From assembly GCF_001898805.1 (NCBI RefSeq), contig NZ_MKVJ01000021.1, positions 300,506 to 364,505 of the forward strand: a stretch of 64,000 nucleotides of DNA. The letters run 5' to 3'. Each line of letters starts with the position of its first letter. Positions within the stretch are counted from its first letter, which is position 1. Below, one piece after another: positions 8,220 through 16,039 of this stretch. Origin of the DNA: Leifsonia sp. 71-9 (GTDB lineage Bacteria; Actinomycetota; Actinomycetes; Actinomycetales; Microbacteriaceae). A program made the position numbers and the translations under genes. Under the pieces are notes generated by a model. That model saw nothing but the letters and a program-made list of their open reading frames with translations. It had not been told where the DNA came from and did not search any database.

Positions 8220-9434
8220 GTGGGATACGGGGCGGATGCGGCGGAGGCCGCCGGTGCTGCCGCCACCGCACGGCTGGCGCCGCGGCTGACCCGGGGAGTG
8301 TCCGCGACCTGGTGGTACACCTTCGGCACCGTCGTCTTCTTCGTCGTCGTGCTCGTGCTGTTCTGGGAGGTGGCCCTCCTCGGAGCGCGCACCGGCACAG
8401 GGTCCGTGGTCGCCGTGGGCATCGCCGGGCTGGTGTGGGTCGCCGCCACGATCCCGATGCTGCTCGACTACCGGCGCAGGGACGAGGGTGCGGCGCCGCT
8501 GCGTCGCCGGTGGGCGCTCGTCCCGCTCCTCGTCGCGCTCGCGTGCTCGGCCCTGCTGGCGTACGCGACAGGGATCTGGGTGATCGCGGCCGTCCCCGTC
8601 GTCGAGGCGATCGTGCTGTTGAACTGGGGGCCGGGCATCCGTCTCCGCGTCGTGCTGGTGCTGACCCTCCTGCTCGGCGCGCTCTGGGCGATCGACGTCC
8701 GGTTCAGCTTCCCGGCCGGCAGTGGGCCGACCTGGTTCCTCGTCGGCGTCTACTCGGCCTCCCTCCCGGCGGTCACCATCCTGTCGCTGTGGTGGTGGGA
8801 TGTGGTCCTCACCCTCGATCGCGCCCGCGCCGCGGAGGCGCGCCTCGCCGCCACCCAGGAGCGGCTGCGGGTCGCGACCGACGTCCACGATCTCCAGGGG
8901 CACCATCTGCAGGTCATCGCGCTCCAGCTGGAACTCGCGGAGCGGTTGATGACGAGCGACCCCGAGGGCGCGCTCGACCAGGTGCGTGCCGCGCGCACCA
9001 GTGTGGACGAGGCGCGTCAGGGGACGAGGGACCTCGCGCTGCGCTTCCGTTCCGTCCCGCTGCGCGACGAGCTCGCGAACGCGGTCGACCTGCTGCGCGC
9101 CGCGGGGGTCGCGGCCGAGTCGACGGTCGACCGCGACGCCGACCACGCACCGGCCGCGATCCTCGGGCCGGTCATCCGGGAGGCGACCACGAATGCGCTG
9201 CGGCACGGCGGCGGCCGGTGGGCGGCCCTCTCCCTCACCAGGGAGGCACGCACGTGGCGCCTCGCGATCGAGAACGACGCGGAGGACCGGGCCTCCTCCG
9301 GAGACGGCGGGGGATCGGGACTGCCGGGGATCGCCCGTCGTGTCTCCGCAGCGGGCGGCGCGCTGGCGGTCGAGCACCGAGCGCAGTCGTTCCGGCTCGT
9401 CGTGACCCTCCCGATCGACGAGGCCCCGGCATGA
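8220..9434 (+). CDS. DesK/NarX-type sensor histidine kinase
   Basis: A 404-residue membrane kinase. About five to six hydrophobic segments occupy residues 25-190. A coiled linker (DRARAAEARLAATQERLRVA) leads to the phospho-acceptor box DVHDLQGHHLQ of the HisKA_3 family, and the ATPase part shows REATTNALRHG and GGGSGLPGIARR. The expected partner is the regulator directly downstream. GTG 8220 was chosen because TACGAT lies six bases upstream. The gene ends ATGA, overlapping a small duplicated start. The signal sensed is unknown. Confidence 0.85.
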   Translation: MGYGADAAEAAGAAATARLAPRLTRGVSATWWYTFGTVVFFVVVLVLFWEVALLGARTGTGSVVAVGIAGLVWVAATIPMLLDYRRRDEGAAPLRRRWALVPLLVALACSALLAYATGIWVIAAVPVVEAIVLLNWGPGIRLRVVLVLTLLLGALWAIDVRFSFPAGSGPTWFLVGVYSASLPAVTILSLWWWDVVLTLDRARAAEARLAATQERLRVATDVHDLQGHHLQVIALQLELAERLMTSDPEGALDQVRAARTSVDEARQGTRDLALRFRSVPLRDELANAVDLLRAAGVAAESTVDRDADHAPAAILGPVIREATTNALRHGGGRWAALSLTREARTWRLAIENDAEDRASSGDGGGSGLPGIARRVSAAGGALAVEHRAQSFRLVVTLPIDEAPA

Positions 9435-9481
9435 TCCGCGTCCTGATCGAGGGGACTCCGGCATGATCCGCGTCCTGATCG
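9426..9481 (+). repeat. 32-bp tandem duplication over a translation start, creating an 11-residue mini-ORF
   Basis: The 24 bases 9426-9449 are repeated exactly at 9458-9481. The first copy makes an ATG at 9431 that overlaps the kinase stop (ATGA) and reads 11 codons (MIRVLIEGTPA) to a TGA that again overlaps the true regulator start at 9463 (ATGA). The duplication also brings GAGGGG in front of the real start. Confidence 0.85.
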
Positions 9482-10065
9482 CCGACGACGAGGCGATGAT
9501 CCGCTCCGCGCTCGCGGCGCTGCTGCGGCTGGAGGCCGACATCGACGTCGTGGCGGAGTGCTCCGACGGCGAGCAGGCGCTCGCCGAGGCGCTCCGCACG
9601 ACGCCCGACGTGTGCCTGCTCGACCTCGAGATGCCGGGCCTCGACGGGGTGGAGGCCGCGGCCCGGCTGACGCGCGCTCTCCCGACCCGCTGCATCGTCA
9701 TCACCCGTCACGCCAGGCCCGGGGTGCTGCGCCGCGCGCTGGCGGCGGGTGTCTCGGGCTTCCTCCCCAAGTCGCGCGATGCCGCGGAGCTCGCCGACGT
9801 GATCCGCTCCGTCGCCGCCGGCCGGCGCTACGTGGATCCGGAGGTCGCGGCCGACGCCCTGAGCGACGAGCGCTCCCCGCTCACCGAGCGGGAGCTGGAC
9901 GTCCTCCGCGCAGGCCGGCGCGGCGAGACGACCGGCCAGATCGCCCGGGCGCTGTCGCTGGCGCCCGGCACGGTGCGCAATCATGCCTCCGCCATCATCG
10001 GCAAGCTCTCCGTCAGCACCCGCCAGCAGGCCGTCCGCCTCGCCGAGGAGCGCGGCTGGATCTGA
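9463..10065 (+). CDS. NarL/LuxR-family response regulator
   Basis: A 200-residue regulator. The receiver domain has the acidic pair IADDEAMI, the phospho-acceptor Asp in LLDLEMPGLDG (about 54), and the conserved Lys in GFLPKSRD (about 104). The LuxR-type helix-turn-helix runs from TERELDVL to the end (GQIARALSLAPGTVRNHAS). It is the partner of the kinase upstream; a duplicated start region links the two by stop-start overlap. Confidence 0.92.
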   Translation: MIRVLIADDEAMIRSALAALLRLEADIDVVAECSDGEQALAEALRTTPDVCLLDLEMPGLDGVEAAARLTRALPTRCIVITRHARPGVLRRALAAGVSGFLPKSRDAAELADVIRSVAAGRRYVDPEVAADALSDERSPLTERELDVLRAGRRGETTGQIARALSLAPGTVRNHASAIIGKLSVSTRQQAVRLAEERGWI

Positions 10066-10074
10066 CGGCCGCCG

Positions 10075-10779
10075 TCAGCCGGCCGCCGGCACGACGATCC
10101 GCCCCGCCGCGGCCGCCTCACGGTACATCCAGACGGAGACCCGAGCCAGCCAGGCCCAGGCGAGGATGACGACGACCGTCAGCACGATCGTGGCGACGGC
10201 CGAGCCTCCCGACGCCGCGATCGCCACGAAGCCGACCAGGAGGAGCGCGCCCACGACGATGCCGGCCGCCGCCGCTCCGGTCGACCCCGCTCCGGCCGAC
10301 CCCGCGCGCAGGCGGCGGGCCATGGCGAACGACCAGACGGCGAAGGCCACGAAGCCGAGCCCGCCGGCGAGCAGGTGCAGCATCCCGTGGACGCTGAAGC
10401 CCGACCCCGCCGCGTCGGGCAGCGCGGCACCGGCAGCGACGAGCAGGACGCCGTAGATCAGCAGGTACGCCCAGGCTGTGCGGCCCGGTCCGCTCGGGAG
10501 GTGGCGGCGGTACCCGATGGCGGCGGCCGCGGTCATCAACCCCGTGAGGACGAAGACGGCGATGTGGATCCAGCCCGCGGCGCCGAGCGACAGGAGACTC
10601 CAGCTGTCCGTCGCGAACGAGAAGCCGGGCGTCAGGAGTCCCTGCACGACCGAGCAGACGACGTAGAAGGGCCCGGCGAGCACGCCGTAGCCCAGGAGCG
10701 ACTTGGTGACCCGCGCCTCGGGGGTGCAGTCGACGCGGGAGGTGGACGAGTCGCCTGGCAGTGTTCGCGACATGAGCAT
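10075..10779 (-). CDS. DUF998-type membrane protein
   Basis: A 234-residue protein with six predicted membrane helices, resembling the DUF998 family: TKSLLGYGVLAGPFYVVCSVVQG at the first helix (shown as a pattern) and later helices at about 75, 110, 135, 165 and 195. There are two close ATG codons, 10779 and 10773, neither with a clear Shine-Dalgarno, and the first was taken. It is divergent from a TetR gene, with a 17-bp palindrome over its promoter, so it is probably that repressor's target. Function unknown. Confidence 0.7.
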   Translation of the reverse strand: MLMSRTLPGDSSTSRVDCTPEARVTKSLLGYGVLAGPFYVVCSVVQGLLTPGFSFATDSWSLLSLGAAGWIHIAVFVLTGLMTAAAAIGYRRHLPSGPGRTAWAYLLIYGVLLVAAGAALPDAAGSGFSVHGMLHLLAGGLGFVAFAVWSFAMARRLRAGSAGAGSTGAAAAGIVVGALLLVGFVAIAASGGSAVATIVLTVVVILAWAWLARVSVWMYREAAAAGRIVVPAAG

Positions 10780-10787
10780 CCAATCTG

Positions 10788-10804
10788 AACTGAACCGTTT
10801 AGTT
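10788..10804. promoter_or_regulatory. TetR-type operator between the DUF998 gene and the TetR gene
   Basis: AACTGAACCGTTTAGTT is a 17-bp inverted repeat with half-sites AACTGAAC and AACTAAAC around one base. It lies a few bases before the DUF998 start and about 50 bases before the TetR start, the usual place for a divergently autoregulating TetR repressor. Confidence 0.65.
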
Positions 10805-10853
10805 TGATCAGGATAGGCTGGCTGCAGCGACCCGGTCAAGGGAGGGGCTCATC

Positions 10854-11462
10854 GTGCGCGAGCGCAAGACGGCGGAGATCATGACGGCCGCCCGCGAACT
10901 GTTCCTCCGCGACGGCTTCGCCGGCACGACCATCGAGGCCATCGCCGCCTCCGCGGGCGTGTCCAAAGCAACGGTCTACAGCAACTTCTCCGACAAGGAC
11001 GCGCTCTTCGTCGAACTGCTGGAGGTCGTCACCGCCGAGGCCGGCGACATCCTGCGCTCGGCGACGGCCGGGCTGGAAGGCGCCGCCCCCGTGCGCGACC
11101 GGTTCCTGACGGTCGCTGGCGTCCTCGTGCGGGGCGTGCTGCGCCCGGAGGTCGTCAGCCTGCGTCGCCTGGCGATCTCGCAGGCGGTCCGCTTCCCCGA
11201 GGCGGCCGCACGGTACTGGCAGGCCGGCCCGGCCGCGACGATCGAGCTCCTCGCCGAGCGGATCCGTTCGTTGGCGGCCGAGGGCGCACTCGCCGCTCCG
11301 GATCCCGCACGCGCCGCCACGCAGTTCGCCTACGCGCTGGTCGGCCCGCTGCAGGACCGCCTGCTCCTCGATCCCGGGCACACGTTCACCGATGCTGAGG
11401 TCGAGGCGCACATTGAGGCGACGGTGGATGCGTTCCTGCGGGGGTTCGCGGTCGAGGGCTGA
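10854..11462 (+). CDS. TetR-family transcriptional repressor
   Basis: A 202-residue regulator. The N-terminal helix-turn-helix is canonical (IMTAARELFLRDGFAGTTIE, then SKATVYSNFSDKDALF at about 40-55). The C-terminal ligand domain resembles the AcrR-like C-terminal type (LRRLAISQAVRFPE). The start is GTG 10854 behind GGGAGGGG. It is divergent from the DUF998 membrane protein, with a shared palindromic operator. The inducer is unknown. Confidence 0.9.
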   Translation: MRERKTAEIMTAARELFLRDGFAGTTIEAIAASAGVSKATVYSNFSDKDALFVELLEVVTAEAGDILRSATAGLEGAAPVRDRFLTVAGVLVRGVLRPEVVSLRRLAISQAVRFPEAAARYWQAGPAATIELLAERIRSLAAEGALAAPDPARAATQFAYALVGPLQDRLLLDPGHTFTDAEVEAHIEATVDAFLRGFAVEG

Positions 11463-11465
11463 CCC

Positions 11466-11493
11466 TTGCTCGAAATTTAGCTCCAGCTATAAT
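11466..11493 (+). promoter_or_regulatory. Promoter of the XRE gene with an internal dyad
   Basis: TTGCTC, 16 bases, TATAAT; the first transcribed base would be the A of ATG 11500, giving a leaderless mRNA. The spacer carries TAGCT-CC-AGCTA (11478-11489), a dyad fit for autorepression by the XRE protein. Confidence 0.6.
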
Positions 11494-11499
11494 TTATCC

Positions 11500-12078
11500 A
11501 TGTCCGATCTGATCCGCAGCACGCGTGCCTCCCTCGGCGTGACCGGCGGCGAGCTCGCCGAGCGGTTGGGGATCACGGTCGGCGCCGTCTCGCAGATGGA
11601 GCGTGCCGAGCGGGAAGGGCGGATACGGCTGGGCACCCTTCGGCGCGCGCTGAATGCGCTCGGTCGTCAGCTGATGCTCGACGAAACGCCGGAATCGGCC
11701 TACTCGCGATTCGGGGCGGAGCGCACGACCGAGGCGATGCAGGCTGCGCTGGACGACGGCGACGAGGCATACGCGCTCCGCCTGCTGACCCAGGCTGCGC
11801 AGGTCGTGCGCGACCACGGCGCTGCCCTGTCGGACAGGGAATTGGAGAGCCGCCCCTCCCGGCTCGCCGATCGTCGGTGGGAGACCCTCTTCCGCGCTGT
11901 GTACGGTCGCGCCCTCCCCGCGAACCGTCGACCCGCGTGGGCGGTTCCGCAGCGCTTGCCGCGCCGTTGGTACGTCTCGCAGTTCGAGTCGTTGAGGAGG
12001 CGCGCGGATCGGTCGACTCCGACCGATCTGCGTGAGCTCAACATCCTCATCGACGAACGAAGCCTGATGCGCGCATGA
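11500..12078 (+). CDS. XRE-type antitoxin-like regulator
   Basis: A 192-residue protein. Residues 7-60 are a helix-turn-helix (GELAERLGITVGAVSQMERA, then LGTLRRALNALGRQLML) like that of 'mobile mystery protein A' and of antitoxins paired with nucleotidyltransferase toxins. The remainder (about 70-192) is a mostly charged helical domain with RWETLFRAVYGRALP. An autoregulatory dyad lies in its promoter. Its stop overlaps the start (ATGA) of what looks like a truncated partner gene, so it is probably an orphaned antitoxin. The surrounding DNA is slightly richer in A/T than its neighbours. Confidence 0.7.
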   Translation: MSDLIRSTRASLGVTGGELAERLGITVGAVSQMERAEREGRIRLGTLRRALNALGRQLMLDETPESAYSRFGAERTTEAMQAALDDGDEAYALRLLTQAAQVVRDHGAALSDRELESRPSRLADRRWETLFRAVYGRALPANRRPAWAVPQRLPRRWYVSQFESLRRRADRSTPTDLRELNILIDERSLMRA

Positions 12079-12164
12079 CCGGCGGCGGCGCAGCGGGCGC
12101 GGCTCGTGTCGAAGAACTCATCGGGCTCCTCCAAGAGCGGCTCCGTGCCAGAGCGCACCCATGA
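12075..12164 (+). pseudogene. 29-codon stub, probable remnant of a nucleotidyltransferase toxin
   Basis: ATG 12075 overlaps the antitoxin stop and reads 29 codons, with the segment ARVEELIGLLQERLRAR. Partner toxins of this antitoxin type (AbiEii-like nucleotidyltransferases) commonly begin with a helix of the kind LLxELGxRLAARG before the catalytic G-G motif. Here the frame ends at TGA 12162 before any catalytic residue. The identification rests on position and a short resemblance only. Confidence 0.35.
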
Positions 12165-12174
12165 CATTCATCAC
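12161..12174. promoter_or_regulatory. Predicted response-regulator box (ATGACATTCATCAC)
   Basis: An inverted repeat TGA-CATTCA-TCA about 60 bases before the ABC exporter gene. It closely matches the box at 8189-8202 ahead of the other DesK-type kinase. It probably binds the regulator encoded at 15064. Confidence 0.4.
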
Positions 12175-12232
12175 CCCCACCTCCTGACACCCGCCCTGCC
12201 CACCCGCCCGCGCACGGCGGCACGCTGAGAGG

Positions 12233-13156
12233 GTGAATCAGACACCCGCCATCCGCCTCGCCGGCCTGCGCAAGTCCTTCGGCTCGCTCACCGCCGTCGA
12301 TGGCGTCGATCTCACCATCCGCCCCGGCGAGGTGGTCGCCCTGCTCGGCCCGAACGGTGCCGGCAAGTCGACGACCATCGACCTCGCCCTCGGTCTCGCG
12401 CGCCCCACCTCGGGGACCGCGGAGCTGTTCGGCGCCGAGCCGATCCGCGCCATCCGGGAGGGGCGGGTCGGCGCCATGCTGCAGGGCGGCGCCCTGCTCC
12501 CCACGCTCACCGTCGCCGAGTGCGTGGCCCTCGTGGCCTCCGCGCACCGGCACCCGCTCAGCGTCGCCGAGGCGCTCGAGCGGGCGCGGTGCACCGAGAT
12601 CGCCAAGCAGCGCGTCGCCAAGCTGTCCGGCGGCCAGATGCAGCGCGCCCGGTTCGCGGTCGCCGTCGTGTCCGACCCCGACCTGCTCTTCCTCGACGAG
12701 CCGACCGCCGCGATGGACGTGGAGGCCCGGCGCACCTTCTGGCAGTCGATGCGCGAGTTCACGGAGGAGGGTCGCACGGTCGTCTTCGCCACGCACTACC
12801 TCGACGAGGCCGACACGTACGCCGACCGGATCGTGATGCTGGCGCGCGGCCGCGTCGTCGCCGACGGAACGCCGGCCGAGGTCAAGGCGGTCGTCTCCGG
12901 CCGCCGCATCCGGGCCACCGCCGGCTTCGCCTGGAGTCCGGCGGTCGAGTCGGCGCTCGCCGCACTGCCCGGTGTGCGCAGCGTCGAGCACCGCGCCGGC
13001 CAGCTCGCCCTCGTCAGCGACGACTCCGACAGCACGTTGCGGGCGCTCCTCGCCGGCTACGACGACATCCACGACATCGAAGTGACCGCGCACACGATGG
13101 ACGAGGCCTTCCTCGCCCTCACCGAGGCGCACGAGACGGAAGGAGCGACGCGATGA
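12233..13156 (+). CDS. ABC exporter ATP-binding protein (drug-type)
   Basis: A 307-residue ATPase with Walker A GPNGAGKSTT (about 42), signature KLSGGQMQRARF (about 130), Walker B LLFLDEPTAAMD (about 152) and switch His in FATHYLDEAD. A C-terminal extension follows, as in DrrA/CcmA-type exporters. The start is GTG 12233 and the stop overlaps the permease start (ATGA). With the permease and the two-component genes downstream, the set resembles a linearmycin/antimicrobial resistance module of the LnrJK-LnrLMN kind. Confidence 0.93.
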   Translation: MNQTPAIRLAGLRKSFGSLTAVDGVDLTIRPGEVVALLGPNGAGKSTTIDLALGLARPTSGTAELFGAEPIRAIREGRVGAMLQGGALLPTLTVAECVALVASAHRHPLSVAEALERARCTEIAKQRVAKLSGGQMQRARFAVAVVSDPDLLFLDEPTAAMDVEARRTFWQSMREFTEEGRTVVFATHYLDEADTYADRIVMLARGRVVADGTPAEVKAVVSGRRIRATAGFAWSPAVESALAALPGVRSVEHRAGQLALVSDDSDSTLRALLAGYDDIHDIEVTAHTMDEAFLALTEAHETEGATR

Positions 13157-13896
13157 GCATCGCCTACCTGGGGCGCGAGTCGCTCCGCCAGCTGAAGAAC
13201 ATGCGCTCGATGGTGTTCACCCTCGCGGTCCCGCTCGTGATGCTGATCGCGTTCGGCGGCACCTTCGGCGGCCACGGCCAGGTGGATGCGGTGACGCACC
13301 TGCCGTGGATCGTGGTCACCACCATCCAGGTCGCCGCGTACGGGGGCATGATGGCGGCCCTCTCGCAGGCGTTCGGGATCGTCACCGAGCGTTCGATCGG
13401 CTGGAACCGCCAGCTGCGGATCACGCCGCTCTCGGGCACCGGGTACCTCGTCTCCAAACTGGTCGCCGCCCTCGCCCTCGCGCTGGTGAGCATCGTCGTC
13501 ATCGTCGGGGTGTCGCTCGTGCTGTACCACCCTCAGCTGTCGGCCGGGAGCTGGCTGCTCGCCGCCCTGGGCATCTGGTGCGGCGTCATCCCGTTCGCCC
13601 TGCTCGGCATCCTGATCGGGCAGTTCGCCAAGCCCGAGTTCGCGCAGCCGCTCTTCATGGCGGTCTTCATGGGGATGGCCGTGCTCGGCGGCCTCTGGAT
13701 CCCCCTCCAGATCTTCCCGCTCTGGGTCGCGAACGTCGCGAAGGCGGTGCCGTCGTACTGGCTGAACCGCGTCGGCCAGCTGGGCGCCCTGCAGAGCGGG
13801 GACGCCCTGACCCCGGCGCTCGTGCTCGCCGCCTGGACCGTCGCCCTCGGAGCCCTGGTCGTGTGGCGCTACCGCCGCGACGCCGCGCGCGGCTGA
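13153..13896 (+). CDS. ABC-2 type exporter permease
   Basis: A 247-residue membrane protein with six hydrophobic segments, beginning near residue 20 (VFTLAVPLVMLIAFG). It shows the ABC-2 features of a large extracytoplasmic loop and the closing helix pattern MAVLGGLWIPLQIFPLWV. It is translationally coupled to the ATPase by ATGA overlap. Only one permease is present, so the exporter is probably a homodimer. The substrate is unknown. Confidence 0.9.
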   Translation: MSIAYLGRESLRQLKNMRSMVFTLAVPLVMLIAFGGTFGGHGQVDAVTHLPWIVVTTIQVAAYGGMMAALSQAFGIVTERSIGWNRQLRITPLSGTGYLVSKLVAALALALVSIVVIVGVSLVLYHPQLSAGSWLLAALGIWCGVIPFALLGILIGQFAKPEFAQPLFMAVFMGMAVLGGLWIPLQIFPLWVANVAKAVPSYWLNRVGQLGALQSGDALTPALVLAAWTVALGALVVWRYRRDAARG

Positions 13897-13921
13897 CCCG
13901 GCCGCTGATTAGGGTAGGGAC

Positions 13922-15067
13922 GTGTTCAGCAACGAGGTCGACGAGCGCCGGCCGGCGGGGTTCCGCGCCCGCCTGACCCACAAGTCCGCCGTGCGCTGGT
14001 ACCCCGGCGCGATCATCGGCCTCGTCTACCAGATCTCGGTCCTGGGCGGCCTCTGGACCTCCGACGAGTCCCTCGCCGAGAAGACGGTCGCGACCGTCAT
14101 CCTCGTGATCGTCTACGCGGGCTTCCTCGCCCTCCCGCCCCTGCTGTGGTGGGAGGGCGAGCGCACGCGGCTGATCGCGATCGCCGGGTACTTCGCGCTG
14201 ACGCTCCTGCTCTTCCCGGCCATCGGCGAATACACCTGCTGGACGTGGGTGTACGTCGCGTGTGTGATCGGGATGGTCGTGGCCCGGCCGGTGCTCTCGA
14301 CCCTCCTCATCGTGGCCCTGGGCGCGCTGCAGCTGGTGGTGTTCGTCGTGGCGGGCGGGTTCGACGACTACTGGTTCATCGCCCTCGTCACCGTCTCGAT
14401 CGGCATCATGATGAGCGCGTTCGCCCGCCAGCTCGACGCGCTCCGCAAGCTGCGCAGCGCGCAGGGCGAGATCGCCCGGCTCGCCGTGGTCGAGGAGCGG
14501 TCGCGATTCTCGCGCGACATGCACGACGTGCTGGGCCACTCCCTCACCGTCGTCACCGTGAAGTCGGAGCTCGCGCGCCGCCTCGTCCCCGTCGACCCCG
14601 CGCGGGCGGAGGCCGAGCTCGCCGACATCGAACGCCTCACCCGCTCCGCGCTCGCCGATCTGCGAGCGGCCGTCGCGGGCTACCGCGAGATGAGCATCTC
14701 CACCGAGCTCGCCGCCGCACAGGCCAGTCTCGCCGCCGCCGACATCACCGCCCACCTGCCGCGCAACGGCGACGAGGTCGTGCCCGACCTGCGCGAGCTC
14801 TTCGGCTGGGTGCTGCGGGAGGGTGTGACCAACGTGATCCGGCACTCCGGCTCCCGCAACTGCTGGGTGACCGTCGGCCCCGACACGCTCGCGATCGAGG
14901 ACGACGGCCTCGGGCCCGCGCCCGTGGGGTCCGTGCCCTCCACAGCGGCCGTGCGCGGCTCGGGACTGGCCGGCCTCGCCGAGCGCGCCCGCACCTCGGG
15001 AGCGACGGTCGAGATCGCCGCCGGCGAGCGAGGAGGCACCCTGCTGACCGTCCGGAGGACCGCATGA
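13922..15067 (+). CDS. DesK-type sensor histidine kinase
   Basis: A 381-residue membrane kinase. About five membrane helices fill residues 35-170, followed by a linker helix (LRKLRSAQGEIARLAVVEER). The phospho-acceptor box is SRDMHDVLGHSLTVV, and ATP-binding motifs are REGVTNVIRHS and GSGLAGLAERA. GTG 13922 is preceded by TAGGGT six bases upstream, so it has its own leaderless promoter although it follows the exporter by 25 bases. It probably controls the ABC exporter genes. Confidence 0.92.
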   Translation: MFSNEVDERRPAGFRARLTHKSAVRWYPGAIIGLVYQISVLGGLWTSDESLAEKTVATVILVIVYAGFLALPPLLWWEGERTRLIAIAGYFALTLLLFPAIGEYTCWTWVYVACVIGMVVARPVLSTLLIVALGALQLVVFVVAGGFDDYWFIALVTVSIGIMMSAFARQLDALRKLRSAQGEIARLAVVEERSRFSRDMHDVLGHSLTVVTVKSELARRLVPVDPARAEAELADIERLTRSALADLRAAVAGYREMSISTELAAAQASLAAADITAHLPRNGDEVVPDLRELFGWVLREGVTNVIRHSGSRNCWVTVGPDTLAIEDDGLGPAPVGSVPSTAAVRGSGLAGLAERARTSGATVEIAAGERGGTLLTVRRTA

Positions 15068-15672
15068 CCATCCGCCTGCTGCTCGCCGACGACCAGGCCC
15101 TCGTGCGCGGCGCGCTCGCCGCCCTGCTCGACCTCGAACCCGACCTGGAGGTCGTGGCTCAGGTGGGCCGCGGCGACGAGGTCGTCGACGCCGCCCGCGA
15201 GTCGGCCGCCGACGTCGCCCTGCTCGACGTCGAGATGCCCGGTCTCGACGGCATCCAGGCGGCGACCGCGCTCCGTCGGGCACTGCCCGGCTGCCGCTCC
15301 CTGATCGTCACGACCTTCGGCCGCCCCGGCTACCTGCGCCGGGCGATGGAGGCCGGAGCCTCCGGATTCATCGTGAAGGACACCCCGTCGGGCCAGCTGG
15401 CGGACGCCGTGCGCCGTGTCGCCTCCGGCCTGCGCGTCGTCGACCCGACCCTCGCCGCCGAGTCCCTCGCCTCAGGGCTCTCGCCGCTGACCTCGCGCGA
15501 GGCGGAAGTCCTGGCTCTCGCGGGCGACGGCGGCACGATCTCCGACATCGCGCGGCGCCTCCACCTCAGCGAGGGGACGGTGCGCAACCATCTGTCGAGC
15601 GCGATCGGAAAGACCGCAGCGCGCAACCGGTCTGACGCCGTGCTGATCGCTACGCGGCAGGGGTGGTTGTGA
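15064..15672 (+). CDS. NarL/DesR-family response regulator
   Basis: A 202-residue regulator overlapping the kinase stop (ATGA). The receiver domain has LLADDQALV, the acceptor Asp in LLDVEMPGLDG (about 54) and Lys in GFIVKDTPSG (about 104). A LuxR-type helix-turn-helix forms the C-terminus (SDIARRLHLSEGTVRNHLSS). It is the likely binder of the box at 12161. Confidence 0.94.
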   Translation: MTIRLLLADDQALVRGALAALLDLEPDLEVVAQVGRGDEVVDAARESAADVALLDVEMPGLDGIQAATALRRALPGCRSLIVTTFGRPGYLRRAMEAGASGFIVKDTPSGQLADAVRRVASGLRVVDPTLAAESLASGLSPLTSREAEVLALAGDGGTISDIARRLHLSEGTVRNHLSSAIGKTAARNRSDAVLIATRQGWL

Positions 15673-15685
15673 CGGACGGGACGCG

Positions 15686-15898
15686 TCAGGCGCGCTTGGG
15701 CGTCTCGGTCTCTTCGTCCTCGTAGCCGTCGCCGGAACCCTCGGGCTCGTAGTCGGCCCACGCGGCGTATTGGTCGTCCTCGTGGTGTGAATGTCCGGTC
15801 AGCTCGCGCTCGAGCGCGTCGTAGTTGACAGTCGGGCTGAACGACTTCAACTCACGTGCGATCTTGGTGTGCTTCGCCTTTTGACGGCCGCGCCCCAT
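15686..15898 (-). CDS. DUF3073 small acidic protein
   Basis: A 70-residue protein of the actinobacterial DUF3073 family (like Rv0810c): basic start MGRGRQKAKHTKIARELK, then SPTVNYDALERELTG, then a strongly acidic tail. In mycobacteria it sits beside purF/purM; here it lies about 10 kb away. The start ATG is preceded by AAAAGGGGG, an excellent ribosome site. No function is known. Confidence 0.92.
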   Translation of the reverse strand: MGRGRQKAKHTKIARELKSFSPTVNYDALERELTGHSHHEDDQYAAWADYEPEGSGDGYEDEETETPKRA

Positions 15899-16039
15899 GC
15901 GTGACCCCCTTTTGGTCCCAGCCCGGGGGCAGGGCTCCCGGGGATCCGAACAGAAACAATAAAAACTAGCATCGAGTTTAGCATGCAGGTCCCTATGGAC
16001 CCGGAGTATGCGCACAGCCGGACATGATGGGATGACAGC

